DNA of 64,000 bases. Origin: Pseudomonas marginalis (lineage in GTDB: Bacteria; Pseudomonadota; Gammaproteobacteria; Pseudomonadales; Pseudomonadaceae). The translations under genes were made by a program, and so were the position numbers. A model generated the notes under the pieces. The model was given only the letters and a program-made list of their open reading frames with translations, was not told where the DNA came from and made no database searches. The DNA lies in NCBI RefSeq assembly GCF_900105325.1, contig NZ_FNSU01000004.1, positions 124,001 through 188,000 on the forward strand, in the 5' to 3' direction. This document shows positions 25,545-34,103 of this stretch, piece by piece (within the stretch, counting starts at the first letter, position 1; each line of letters begins with the position of its first letter).

Positions 25545-26649
25545 AGCCCAGCACCTCCACCTGTTGTGCCCAGTTCGCAGCGCGGTTGCGCAGTTCTTCG
25601 GTGCCATGGGGCGAGCCATTCACCGCCAGCAGCAGTTGCCCCAAGGCATGCCCCTGAATCCGCTCGACACCGCCCTGCAGCAGACGCACCCGCCCGCCGA
25701 GGGCGCTGAACAGCGCGGCCAGGTCCGGTTCATCGCTGGCACTGCCGGTGAACTGCAAGCGCAGCACCACGGCGGCGTCCGGTGATTCAGGCTGGGTGTG
25801 CAAACGGCTTTGCAGTTCTTCCGGCAGCCCATGTTGCAGCGGCGCCAGCAGGGTCTGGCTGACCTCGTGCTGCGGGTTGCCGAACACTTGCCACACCGTG
25901 CCTTGCTCGACGATGCGCCCGTGTTCCAGCACCACCACGCGGTCGCAGATGTCGCGGATCACCGCCATCTCATGGGTGATCAAGACGATGGTCAGGCCCA
26001 GGCGTTGGTTGATCTCGCGCAACAGGCCGAGGATCGATTGGGTGGTCTCCGGGTCGAGGGCCGAGGTGGCTTCGTCGCACAGCAGGATCTGTGGGTCGTG
26101 CACCAGCGAACGGGCGATGCCCACGCGCTGTTTCTGCCCGCCGGACAGCTGCGCCGGGTAGGCCTTGTGCTTGTCCTGCAAGCCGACCAATTCCAGCAGC
26201 TCACGCACCTTTTGCTCACGCTGGGGCTTGGGCACGCCGGCGACTTTCAGCGGCAACTCGACGTTCTGCCACACGGTCTTGGCCGACATCAGGTTGAAGT
26301 GCTGGAAGATCATGCCGATACGCCGACGCAGCGCCACCAGGTGGTCTTCGTCGAAGTCGCCGATGTCCACCTGATCGATCAGCACGCGCCCGCTGCTGGG
26401 TTGTTCCAGGCGGTTGATGGTGCGGATCAGCGAGGATTTGCCGGCGCCGCTGCGGCCGATAATACCGAACACTTCACCGTGCTGGATCGCCAGGTCGATG
26501 CCTTGCAAGGCATGCACGCCGCCGTCGTAGGTCTTGCCCAGGTTGATAAAGCGCACGTGCGCGCGGTTCAGGTCCGGATGCAGTTCTGTCTGTTCGGCGT
26601 CCCTGGGCGGTGAGCCCAGGTCGCGCAGTCGAGCGTGGGCGGCGGTCAT
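25534..26649 (-). CDS. metN: Methionine ABC transporter ATP-binding protein MetN
   Basis: 371 residues. ATPase domain with Walker A GRSGAGKSS, signature LSGGQKQR, Walker B LLCDEATSALD and the switch His in LITHEM. The C-terminal extension (about 275-371) matches the NIL domain that senses methionine and inhibits transport. The N-terminal extension of about 30 residues is longer than in E. coli. The start overlaps the metQ stop (ATGA). Confidence 0.94.
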   Translation of the reverse strand: MTAAHARLRDLGSPPRDAEQTELHPDLNRAHVRFINLGKTYDGGVHALQGIDLAIQHGEVFGIIGRSGAGKSSLIRTINRLEQPSSGRVLIDQVDIGDFDEDHLVALRRRIGMIFQHFNLMSAKTVWQNVELPLKVAGVPKPQREQKVRELLELVGLQDKHKAYPAQLSGGQKQRVGIARSLVHDPQILLCDEATSALDPETTQSILGLLREINQRLGLTIVLITHEMAVIRDICDRVVVLEHGRIVEQGTVWQVFGNPQHEVSQTLLAPLQHGLPEELQSRLHTQPESPDAAVVLRLQFTGSASDEPDLAALFSALGGRVRLLQGGVERIQGHALGQLLLAVNGSPHGTEELRNRAANWAQQVEVLGYVV

Positions 26650-27461
26650 TTTTTATCTTCCCAACCGACTTGGTAGAGCTTGCCGAGGGATTTATCCAGG
26701 GCGGCACGCACCACCGGCGAGTGCTGGTAGATGTCGACGAACTTGATCACGCGCGGGTCGGTTTTGCTTTTTGGCTGGATCACGAACTGGATCACGTATT
26801 CCGGGTGGTCGAGGCCGTCGAACAGCAGCGCCGACTCGGCATCGAAGGTCTTGGACAGGCGGATGTAGGCCGGGTAGCCCTGCACCAGGTCGGCATCGTC
26901 ATAGGCGCGCACCAGTTGCACGGCCTCGACTTGCAGGATCTTGATGTTTTTCGGGTTGGTGACGATGTCTTCTTCGGTAGCCTTGTAGCCCACGCCCGGC
27001 TTGAGGGTGATCAAGCCGGCCTTGGCCAGCAGTTGCAGGCCGCGACCGCTGTTGATCGGGTCGTTGGCAATCGCCACGCTGGCGCCCTGGGGCAGGTCGT
27101 TGATGCTTTTGTACTTTTTCGAGTACAGGCCGACGTTGTTGATGATGCCCGGCGCGTACGGCACCAGGTCAAAACCGGCGGCGGCCTTGGCGTTTTCCAG
27201 GAACGGGATGTGCTGGAAGTAGTTCACGTCAATATCGCCGGCGGCCAGGCTGACATTGGGGGCGATCCAGTCGGTGAACTCCACCAGCTCGACCTTCAAG
27301 CCTTGCTTGCCGGCTTCGGCGACGGCGGCTTCCAGGGGAATCGCGAAGGCGGCGGTAGTGCCGATTTTCAACGGTGCATCGGCGGCGAATACGGCCGAGC
27401 TGAACAACCCGAAGGCCAGGGCCAGTGCTTTGACTGGGTGGGAGAGCAGTGTTTTTTTCAT
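26646..27461 (-). CDS. metQ: Methionine-binding protein MetQ
   Basis: 271 residues with a signal peptide (MKKTLLSHPVKALALAFG, cut near VFA-AD) and no clear lipobox. NlpA/MetQ domain: VELVEFTDWIAPN and DIDVNYFQHIPFLE are family motifs. The start ATG at 27459-27461 begins the signal peptide; the frame runs 87 bp further upstream into a REPIN, which is not coding. First gene of metQ-metN-metI. It lies 145 bp after the monooxygenase gene, with a REPIN in between, so it might also be read from the sfnB promoter. Confidence 0.93.
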   Translation of the reverse strand: MKKTLLSHPVKALALAFGLFSSAVFAADAPLKIGTTAAFAIPLEAAVAEAGKQGLKVELVEFTDWIAPNVSLAAGDIDVNYFQHIPFLENAKAAAGFDLVPYAPGIINNVGLYSKKYKSINDLPQGASVAIANDPINSGRGLQLLAKAGLITLKPGVGYKATEEDIVTNPKNIKILQVEAVQLVRAYDDADLVQGYPAYIRLSKTFDAESALLFDGLDHPEYVIQFVIQPKSKTDPRVIKFVDIYQHSPVVRAALDKSLGKLYQVGWEDKK

Positions 27462-27506
27462 GGTCGATTTCCAGTCATAAGGTATTTGTACAAACAGTGG
27501 AGATCC

Positions 27507-27602
27507 ACTGTGGGAGGGGGCTTGCTCCCGATAGCGGAGTGTCAGCAAACCAATCCGGTGACTGATACACCGCTATCGGGAGCAAGCCCCCTCCCACATT
27601 TT
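27507..27602. repeat. REPIN between the monooxygenase gene and metQ
   Basis: Inverted REP arms (GTGGGAGGGGGCTTGCTCCC with CGATAGCGG inner stem) around a loop of about 35 bp. Same class as the elements at 9753 and 37393. Confidence 0.9.
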
Positions 27603-27606
27603 TCAA

Positions 27607-28959
27607 TCAGTGGCGGTAGGTCGAGCCGGTGTGTTGTTCGGGTAGACGGGCGCTGCCTTGGAAGACTTTTTCTCTTAACGTTCCTTGCTCATAGGCGGTC
27701 TTGTACGACCCCCGCCTCTGCAACTCCGGCACCACCAGGTCGATAAAATCCACATAGCTTTCCGGCGTGACAATGCGCGTGAGGTTGAAGCCATCCAGCC
27801 CGGTTTCGCTGATCCAGGATTCCAGCTCGTCAGCGACCTGTCCGGGGGAGCCGACCAGGGTGATATAGCGCCCGCCGAGGGCATGCTGTTCGAGCAGCTT
27901 GCGTCGGGTCCAGTCGTTGTTCTGCAGGTTCTTGGTGGCCGACTGGATCGCGTTGCTCTTTACGTACTGGATCGGCTCGTCCAGTTCGTATTGGGCAAAA
28001 TCAATCGCGGTGGAGGCCGAGAAATGCGCGACGCCGGCCTCCGCGCTGGCATAGCTCAGGTACTCGGCATGCTTGGCCCAGGCCAGTTCTTCGGTGGCGC
28101 CGACGATCACGTTCAGCCCCATGAACACCTTGATGTCATCCGGATTGCGCCCGGCCTCGACCGCGCTGGCGCGCACCTTGTCCACCTGCACCTTGGTCGC
28201 GGCCTTGTTCTGCCCGCTGATGAATACGCACTCGGCATGGCGCCCGGCGAACAACAGGCCACGGTCTGAACTGCCGGCCTGGAACAGCACCGGCGTACGC
28301 TGCGGCGACGGTTCGCACAGGTGATAACCCTCGACCTGGTAGAACTCGCCATGGTGCTCGACCTTGTGCACCTTGCCTGGCTGCGCGTAGACCCGCGCCT
28401 GCGGATCGTTGAGCACCGCGTCGTCTTCCCAGCTGCCTTCCCAGAGTTTGTAGAGCACTTCCAGGTATTCATCGGCCTGGTCGTAGCGCCGGTCATGCTC
28501 GACCTGTTCGGTGAGGCCCATGGCCTTGGCGGCACTGTCGAGGTAGCCGGTGACGATGTTCCAGCCGACCCGGCCACGGCTCAGGTGGTCGAGCGTGGAC
28601 ATGCGCCGGGCGAACAGGTACGGCGGCTCATAGGTGAGGTTGGCGGTGAGGCCGAAGCCGAGGTTGCGGGTCACGGCGGCCATCGCCGAAACCAGCAGCA
28701 GCGGGTCATTGACCGGCAGCTGGATCGACTCCTTGAGCGGCACATCGATGGAGTTCTGGTACACGTCATACACGCCGACGATATCGGCGATGAACAAACC
28801 GTCGAACAGCCCGCGCTCCAGGGTTTGCGCGAGGTCGGTCCAGTACTCGATGCTTTTGTACTGGGTGGACGTGTCCCGTGGATGGGTCCACATACCGTGG
28901 TTGATATGCCCGATGCAGTTCATGTTGAAGGCATTGAGCAGGATCTTTTTCTTTGCCAT
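27607..28959 (-). CDS. NtaA/SnaA/DszA-family FMN-dependent monooxygenase
   Basis: 450 residues. A bacterial luciferase-like flavin monooxygenase with the LLM-family motifs DGLFIADIVGVYDVY, LSRGRVGWNIVTGYLDSAAKAMG and PVLFQAGSSDRGLLFAG. This branch uses FMNH2 from a separate reductase to oxidise sulfonates, sulfones or amino-polycarboxylates. The upstream SfnB-type gene overlaps it (ATGA) and MetQNI follows. That makes oxidation of an organosulfur compound to release sulfite its most likely job. The exact substrate cannot be told. Confidence 0.88.
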   Translation of the reverse strand: MAKKKILLNAFNMNCIGHINHGMWTHPRDTSTQYKSIEYWTDLAQTLERGLFDGLFIADIVGVYDVYQNSIDVPLKESIQLPVNDPLLLVSAMAAVTRNLGFGLTANLTYEPPYLFARRMSTLDHLSRGRVGWNIVTGYLDSAAKAMGLTEQVEHDRRYDQADEYLEVLYKLWEGSWEDDAVLNDPQARVYAQPGKVHKVEHHGEFYQVEGYHLCEPSPQRTPVLFQAGSSDRGLLFAGRHAECVFISGQNKAATKVQVDKVRASAVEAGRNPDDIKVFMGLNVIVGATEELAWAKHAEYLSYASAEAGVAHFSASTAIDFAQYELDEPIQYVKSNAIQSATKNLQNNDWTRRKLLEQHALGGRYITLVGSPGQVADELESWISETGLDGFNLTRIVTPESYVDFIDLVVPELQRRGSYKTAYEQGTLREKVFQGSARLPEQHTGSTYRH

Positions 28960-30152
28960 CAAATGGTCCCCCGCAGTGGCGGGTTTTCAGCGTTGAGGTA
29001 GTAATTGCCCACAGCGTGGTACTTCCAGCGCACCGGGTCGTGCAGGGTGTGCACGCGGGCGTTGCGCCAGTGGCGGTCGAGGCCGTGCTCGGCCAGGGTG
29101 GCCTGGCTGCCGGCCAGCTCGAACAGGGTGCTGCCGGCGGCCAGGGAAATCTCGGTGCTCAAGGCGCGGACTTCAGCGACGGCGATGGACGCCGCCGCCA
29201 CGGTCTCTGCATTGCTGTCGGCCTGGGCGCGGTCGAGGTATTCACCCGAACGCTCCAGCAAGGCTTCAGCGGCGTGCAGGCGAATGCTCAGGTGGCCGAA
29301 GCTCTTCAGGGTCAGTGGGTCTTCGGTGGCCTTGTCGTTGCCGGAGTCAATCCACGGGCGGGTCTTGGTGCGCACAAAGTGCAGCGCATCTTCAAAGGCG
29401 GCGTGGGCGATGCCGGTGTCGATGGCGGCGTGAAGAATCTGCGCCAGCGGGCCGACCGTGGTCGGGCGTTCGAAAGCGCTCTGGAACGGGATCACGTCGT
29501 GGGCGGCGACCCACACGTTATCGAACACCACCGAGCCGCTGCCGGTGGTGCGCTGGCCGAAGCCGCTCCAGTCGTCAATGACCGTCAAGCCTTCGCTGTC
29601 ACGGGGCACGAAGGCCAGTTGCTGGATGCCGTGTTCATCCACCACCGAGGTAGGAATGCGCTGGGCATAGATCGCACCGGTGGCGTAGAACTTGCGGCCG
29701 GTGATACGGAAGCCGTCGCCGTCGCGGGTGATGGACGTAACACGGTCGTGGGCGGTCCTGGTGCCCAGTTCCGCCAGGGCGTTGCCGAAACGCTGGCCGG
29801 CGAGTACTTCGGCGTACAGGCGTTGTTGCTGTTCAGGGCTGCCATTCACGCGCAGCACTTCGAGGGCGTAGAAATGGTTTTGCGGAATCTGGCCCAGGGA
29901 GGCATCCGCCTGGGCGATCAGGGCAATGACCTTGGCCAGGGTGACGGTGGACACGCCGGCGCCGCCAAATGCCTTGGGCACACTGATGCCCCACAGGCCG
30001 GAGCGCGAGAACACGTCCAGTTCGGGCAGCGGCAGGCGGCGTTCGCGGTCGCGCTGGGCGCTGTCGCGGCGCAAGTCTTCGGCCAGGTCGCTGGCGACAA
30101 TAAGGGCTTGTTCGTCGCTGGTGATAACCGCGACACGGTGAGAAAAGGTCAT
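28959..30152 (-). CDS. sfnB: SfnB-family sulfur acquisition oxidoreductase (acyl-CoA dehydrogenase fold)
   Basis: 397 residues, acyl-CoA dehydrogenase-like flavoprotein of the SfnB/DszC type: GQIPQNHFYALEVLR, ITGRKFYATGAIYAQ, IDDWSGFGQRTTGSGSVVFDNVWV, and a C-terminal DRHWRNARVHTLHDPVRWK block. Members use reduced flavin and oxygen to attack sulfones and similar compounds. Coupled to the downstream monooxygenase (ATGA). It is clearly paralogous to the next gene upstream, sharing the C-terminal block word for word. The symbol denotes the family, not a proven orthologue. Confidence 0.88.
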   Translation of the reverse strand: MTFSHRVAVITSDEQALIVASDLAEDLRRDSAQRDRERRLPLPELDVFSRSGLWGISVPKAFGGAGVSTVTLAKVIALIAQADASLGQIPQNHFYALEVLRVNGSPEQQQRLYAEVLAGQRFGNALAELGTRTAHDRVTSITRDGDGFRITGRKFYATGAIYAQRIPTSVVDEHGIQQLAFVPRDSEGLTVIDDWSGFGQRTTGSGSVVFDNVWVAAHDVIPFQSAFERPTTVGPLAQILHAAIDTGIAHAAFEDALHFVRTKTRPWIDSGNDKATEDPLTLKSFGHLSIRLHAAEALLERSGEYLDRAQADSNAETVAAASIAVAEVRALSTEISLAAGSTLFELAGSQATLAEHGLDRHWRNARVHTLHDPVRWKYHAVGNYYLNAENPPLRGTI

Positions 30153-30176
30153 GAGTTTCTCCAGAGGTCTGGTCGG

Positions 30177-31418
30177 TTAAATCCAGGAATGGCGAGCCGG
30201 CAACGTGCCGTTCAAGCGATAGGCGCCGACGGCGTGATACTTCCAGCGCACCGGGTCGTGCAGGGTGTGCACCCGGGCGTTGCGCCAGTGACGGTCGAGG
30301 TTGAATTCGGCGAGGGTGGCGCGGCTGCCGGCCAGTTCGAAGAGTTTTTCGCTGACCAGCAACGACACTTCAGTGGTGAGCACCTTCGCTTCGGCCACGG
30401 CAATCGACGCACGCGCGGCGGACTGTGCGGTGATCGGCGCGGCGCTGACCTGGTCCAGCACTTGCCCGGCCTTGCGCAACAGCGCTTCGGCGGCGTGCAG
30501 TTCGATCTTCAGCTTGCCGATATCGGCGATCACGTAGAGGTCATCGCTGGCGCGCTGGACCTTGGCATCGATCCACGGGCGCGAACGCTCCCGCACAAAG
30601 GCGATGGTGTCATCCAGCGCGCCACGGGCGATGCCGGCGTCGATGGCGGCCTGGATCAGTTGGGAAACGGCGCCCTGGATAGTCGGGCTTTCGCCGATAC
30701 GCCAGTTGTCTACGACCAGTTCGGCGTCCACGGGCACGCGGTCCAGCAGCACGGTGCCGCTGGCGGTGGTGCGTTGGCCGAAGCCCGACCAGTCATCCAC
30801 GATGCGCAGCCCTGCGGTGCCACGGCGTACAAACGCCATGACCTGCCTGCCGTCGTCGTTCAGCGCCTTCACGGCCACCCAATGGGCAAACAGTGCGCCG
30901 GTTGAATAGAACTTCTGGCCGCTGATCACGTAACCGTCGCCTTGGGCGGTGATGCGCGCCTTGAGCTCCAGGGTGTTCCTGGTGCCGCGTTCCGGGCCGC
31001 CATTGCCGATGCGCCAGCCGTCGAGGACGCTCTGGAACAGTTGCTCTTTCTGGCGCTCGGTAGCGGCGCCCTGCAACACCTGCAGGATGCCGAAATGGTT
31101 CTGCGGGATCTGCCCGAGGGCCGGGTCTGCCGCGCTGATGATCGCGAACACCTCCGACAGGGTGGTGTACGACACCTGTGGGCCGCCGTATTCGCGGGGG
31201 ATGGAAATACTGCCCAGCCCACTGCGGGTGAATTGTTCGATCTGCGCCCACGGCAGCTTGCGTTGCTGGTCACGCTGGGCGGCGTGCAGGCGCGCGGCCT
31301 GGGCCAGCTCATGGGCAGCCTGCAGCGCCTCTGCATCGTTGCGCAGCACAGCGGCCGGCAACAGCAGGGGAGCAACGTCCAGATCACGCTGGGGGGGTGT
31401 TAGAGCCAAGTTAGACAT
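30177..31418 (-). CDS. sfnB: SfnB-family sulfur acquisition oxidoreductase, second copy
   Basis: 413 residues with the same domain order and motifs as the neighbour at 28959-30152 (IPQNHFGILQVL, ISGQKFYSTGALFAH, VDDWSGFGQRTTASGTVLLD, DRHWRNARVHTLHDPVRWK). First gene of the cluster, 24 bp before its paralogue. The pair looks like a tandem duplication. The promoter region lies at 31419-31605, with a tandem octamer and an AT palindrome. Confidence 0.88.
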   Translation of the reverse strand: MSNLALTPPQRDLDVAPLLLPAAVLRNDAEALQAAHELAQAARLHAAQRDQQRKLPWAQIEQFTRSGLGSISIPREYGGPQVSYTTLSEVFAIISAADPALGQIPQNHFGILQVLQGAATERQKEQLFQSVLDGWRIGNGGPERGTRNTLELKARITAQGDGYVISGQKFYSTGALFAHWVAVKALNDDGRQVMAFVRRGTAGLRIVDDWSGFGQRTTASGTVLLDRVPVDAELVVDNWRIGESPTIQGAVSQLIQAAIDAGIARGALDDTIAFVRERSRPWIDAKVQRASDDLYVIADIGKLKIELHAAEALLRKAGQVLDQVSAAPITAQSAARASIAVAEAKVLTTEVSLLVSEKLFELAGSRATLAEFNLDRHWRNARVHTLHDPVRWKYHAVGAYRLNGTLPARHSWI

Positions 31419-31524
31419 CAGCGCCGCTCCTTGGCTGCACGTAATGCCCTGGCGTTATGCACCGGGGTAATTCTGACCATACCGACCTCGCATTCAATGA
31501 AATAAAAACAGAAAAATCAGAGAT

Positions 31525-31569
31525 GTCCGGTGGTCCGGTGCATATACCCTAAGCGTGTTAAATATTTAA
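31525..31569. promoter_or_regulatory. Candidate control region of the sfnB operon
   Basis: Between the sfnB start (31418) and the next gene lie two exact tandem octamers GTCCGGTG (31525-31532 and 31533-31540) and a perfect palindrome TTAAATATTTAA (31558-31569). No convincing sigma54 -24/-12 element was found. A binding role is a guess from symmetry and position. Confidence 0.35.
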
Positions 31570-31605
31570 ATAAACTAACTTTTGGGAATATGCATAGAAG
31601 GTCTG

Positions 31606-32382
31606 TCACCCCGGTTCACAGGGCGAGCCGAGGGGCCGTGGTTGGTAGACCCGCGCGGTCCCGGCCGGCTGGCTCGGCGCGCAGGCGGCAATGCTTAACG
31701 TGCGCGTGGGCGCCCAGCGTGAATTGTTGCCGACACGATCGAGAATGCAGTACGTCACCTCCAGGCGGCTGTCATCACCGGCCTCGACAATCACCGTCGA
31801 AGGCACCCACACCTGCACGACCACCCCGACGGCCTTGGCCTGGATCCGTGGCAGGTCCATGCGTACATCTCCCCAGCGCAGGGTGATGGCATCGCCCGTG
31901 GCCATGTTCAGGTAAGGCGCGATGGTCAGCGGAATACCCCGTCGCACCTGGCGACCGTTGACGCCGTAGCGACGGATGGTCTCGGGCAAACCGACGGGGG
32001 CGAGGTTGTGGTTTTCGTCGCTGTACAGGGGGGAGGGCTGGCCACCGGGGTATCGGGTCTTTACACACACACCTTTCACGGCCGAGCGGGCAGGTGCACG
32101 ACCGACTTGCATGACTTGGTAATGCACCTGGGCCAGGCCGTCCTGCACAAAACTTTCCGGCACCCGCAGATGGGTCGGTGAGCCGACCTTGCACGCGTTC
32201 ACCCTGCGTGAGGCGGCAAAGCAGTTGTTCCAGAACAGTTCGATCAAGTCGCCCTCATCCATGCCGGGGTAAGGCGCGATGTCCACCTGCAGTTGACTGG
32301 CCGCCAGTGCGTTGATGCCGTGCCGGTTAGCCTGGGGCAAGGTGGGGGCTGTGAGCAGGGCCGGGGTTGCAGTGCGCGTCAT
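31606..32382 (-). CDS. Two-domain Ig-like beta protein of unknown function
   Basis: 258 residues, start ATG at 32380-32382 with a GGAGAT site. There are two similar beta-domains: the first around YPGMDEGDLIELFWNN...VPESFVQDG, the second around YLNMATGDAITLRWGD and WVPSTVIVEAGDD. The pattern Y-x-x-M-x-x-G-D-x-I-x-L-x-W repeats. Similar domains occur in Pseudomonas Ig-repeat surface proteins, but here there are only two and no signal peptide or anchor. The product encoded at 16016-16372 appears to hold one related unit. It lies divergently upstream of nothing obvious; the sfnB operon follows in the same direction. Confidence 0.7.
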   Translation of the reverse strand: MTRTATPALLTAPTLPQANRHGINALAASQLQVDIAPYPGMDEGDLIELFWNNCFAASRRVNACKVGSPTHLRVPESFVQDGLAQVHYQVMQVGRAPARSAVKGVCVKTRYPGGQPSPLYSDENHNLAPVGLPETIRRYGVNGRQVRRGIPLTIAPYLNMATGDAITLRWGDVRMDLPRIQAKAVGVVVQVWVPSTVIVEAGDDSRLEVTYCILDRVGNNSRWAPTRTLSIAACAPSQPAGTARVYQPRPLGSPCEPG

Positions 32383-32663
32383 AAGTAATCTCCTTGATGC
32401 AGCCAGCAGCAATCGTTCCAGCCCCGCGGCGCGGGTGCGCAGGTGGGCTGAAAGGAACGATTCAGTGAGTAGCCGGGATAGGATCCAATCCTCTGGACGC
32501 TAGATAAGAGGGTTGGCCAAGGAGCGTCAATGGCGGCAAAAGGCTAAACGGCGGGTTGGAGCAGATTCAGAAGGGTCTGACCGGGCAGGGGATTTTTGGA
32601 ACGGGGAGACGGCGGGTTTACGCGTGGATGGCGAGGATTTCCTGTAGGAGCCGATTGTGTGAT

Positions 32664-32681
32664 GAGGGAGCAAGCTCCCTC
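32664..32681. terminator. Hairpin after the cystine transporter operon
   Basis: Perfect 8-bp inverted repeat GAGGGAGC-AA-GCTCCCTC starting 7 bp after the tcyN stop (minus strand). No T-run. The rest of the gap 32383-32663 shows nothing recognisable apart from REP-like fragments. Confidence 0.5.
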
Positions 32682-32687
32682 GGCACA

Positions 32688-33434
32688 TCAGTGGGCGAGG
32701 AACTTGCTCAGGAACTGCCGGGTGCGTTCTTCCTTGGGGTTGGCGAACAACGCCTTGGCTTCGCCTTGCTCCACGATCACGCCCTTGTCGAAGAAGATCA
32801 CCCGGTTGGCCACATCGCGGGCAAAGCTCATTTCGTGGGTGACGATGACCATGGTGCGGTTTTCTTCGGCGAGGCTGCGGATGGTCGCCAGCACTTCGCC
32901 CACCAGCTCCGGGTCCAGCGCCGAGGTGGGTTCGTCGAACAGGATCACCTCCGGCTCCATGGCCAGCGCGCGGGCAATCGCCACGCGCTGTTGCTGGCCG
33001 CCGGACAGGCGCCGTGGGTAGGCGTCTTCCTTGCCCGCCAGGCCAACCCTGGCCAGCAGCTTGCGCCCAAGGGCAACAGCGGCTTCACGGGGCATCTTCT
33101 TGACCACGGTCGGCCCTTCGATGACGTTTTCGAGCGCTGTGCGGTGGGGGAACAGGTTGAAGTTCTGGAACACAAAACCCACGTGCTGGCGCAGGCGCCG
33201 CACCAGGCCTTGTTGCTGGTTGAGCGGTTTGCTGCCGTCGATCTGGATGTCGCCCACCTTGATCCGGCCGCTGGTGGGTTCTTCGAGGAAATTCAGGCAG
33301 CGCAGGAAGGTGGTCTTGCCGGAACCGCTGGGGCCGATGATGGCGACGACTTCGCCTTCCTTGACCTCCAGGTCGATGCCGTTGAGCACAACCTGGCCGT
33401 TGAACTGTTTGGTCAGTTTTTCAACCACGATCAT
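32688..33434 (-). CDS. tcyN: L-cystine ABC transporter ATP-binding protein
   Basis: 248-residue PAAT-family ATPase: Walker A GPSGSGKTT, signature LSGGQQQR, Walker B ILFDEPTSALD, switch His in IVTHEM. Third gene of the binding protein-permease-ATPase operon. Its order and its nearness to a D-cysteine desulfhydrase gene match the enterobacterial fliY-dcyD-yecS-yecC cluster, so cystine is the likely substrate. Confidence 0.9.
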   Translation of the reverse strand: MIVVEKLTKQFNGQVVLNGIDLEVKEGEVVAIIGPSGSGKTTFLRCLNFLEEPTSGRIKVGDIQIDGSKPLNQQQGLVRRLRQHVGFVFQNFNLFPHRTALENVIEGPTVVKKMPREAAVALGRKLLARVGLAGKEDAYPRRLSGGQQQRVAIARALAMEPEVILFDEPTSALDPELVGEVLATIRSLAEENRTMVIVTHEMSFARDVANRVIFFDKGVIVEQGEAKALFANPKEERTRQFLSKFLAH

Positions 33435-33437
33435 GCT

Positions 33438-34103
33438 TCAAGACTCCAGGTCATGCCGGTTGACCCGGTCTTCCAGGCGGTTTTGGAAATGCGCCAGGAT
33501 ACTGATGAGTACCCAATAGATCAGGGCGGCCGACAGGTACATGGCAAACATTTCGAAGGTCCGCGCAGACACCAGTTGTGCCTGGCGCAACAGCTCCGGC
33601 ACTTGAATGGTTGCGGCCAGCGAGGTGTCCTTCACCAGTGAGGTAAAGCTGTTGCCCAGTGGTGGCAGTGCCGTACGCATCGCCTGCGGCAGGATCGCCC
33701 GGCGCAGGGTCTGCACACGGGTCATGCCGATACTGGCAGCGGCTTCCCACTGGCCGCGCTCGATGGAGCTGATGGCGGCACGCAGGGTTTCACAGATATA
33801 TGCGGCCATGTTCAGCGAGAGGCCGATCAGGGCGGCGGGAATCGGGTCCAGCTCGATGCCCACTTGCGGCAGGCCGTAATACATCACGAACAGCTGTACC
33901 AGCAACGGCGTGCCGCGAAAGAACGACACGTAGACGCGGGCGATCCAGCTCACCAGCCTGATGCGCGAGAGGCGCATCAGTGCCAGGCCGAAGCCCAGCA
34001 GAAAGCCGAAAAACATTCCGCCCAGGCTCAGGATGACGGTGAAGTACACGCCCTGCAGCAAGAAGGGCGTGGAATCCAGGACGAGTTGGAGCTTTGCTTC
34101 CAT
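33438..34103 (-). CDS. tcyL: L-cystine ABC transporter permease
   Basis: 221 residues with about five membrane segments and the permease loop (SSIERGQWEAAASIGMTRVQTLRRAILPQAMR). HisM/GlnP-type; as the only permease gene it would act as a homodimer. Its start overlaps the stop of the binding-protein gene (TAATG), and its stop lies 3 bp before the ATPase gene. Confidence 0.91.
   Translation of the reverse strand: MEAKLQLVLDSTPFLLQGVYFTVILSLGGMFFGFLLGFGLALMRLSRIRLVSWIARVYVSFFRGTPLLVQLFVMYYGLPQVGIELDPIPAALIGLSLNMAAYICETLRAAISSIERGQWEAAASIGMTRVQTLRRAILPQAMRTALPPLGNSFTSLVKDTSLAATIQVPELLRQAQLVSARTFEMFAMYLSAALIYWVLISILAHFQNRLEDRVNRHDLES

Noticed and set aside
28953..30905. Open plus-strand frame of about 650 residues across the two SfnB genes
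   Set aside because: Mirror frame of two clear flavoprotein genes; its apparent internal repetition only reflects their duplication.
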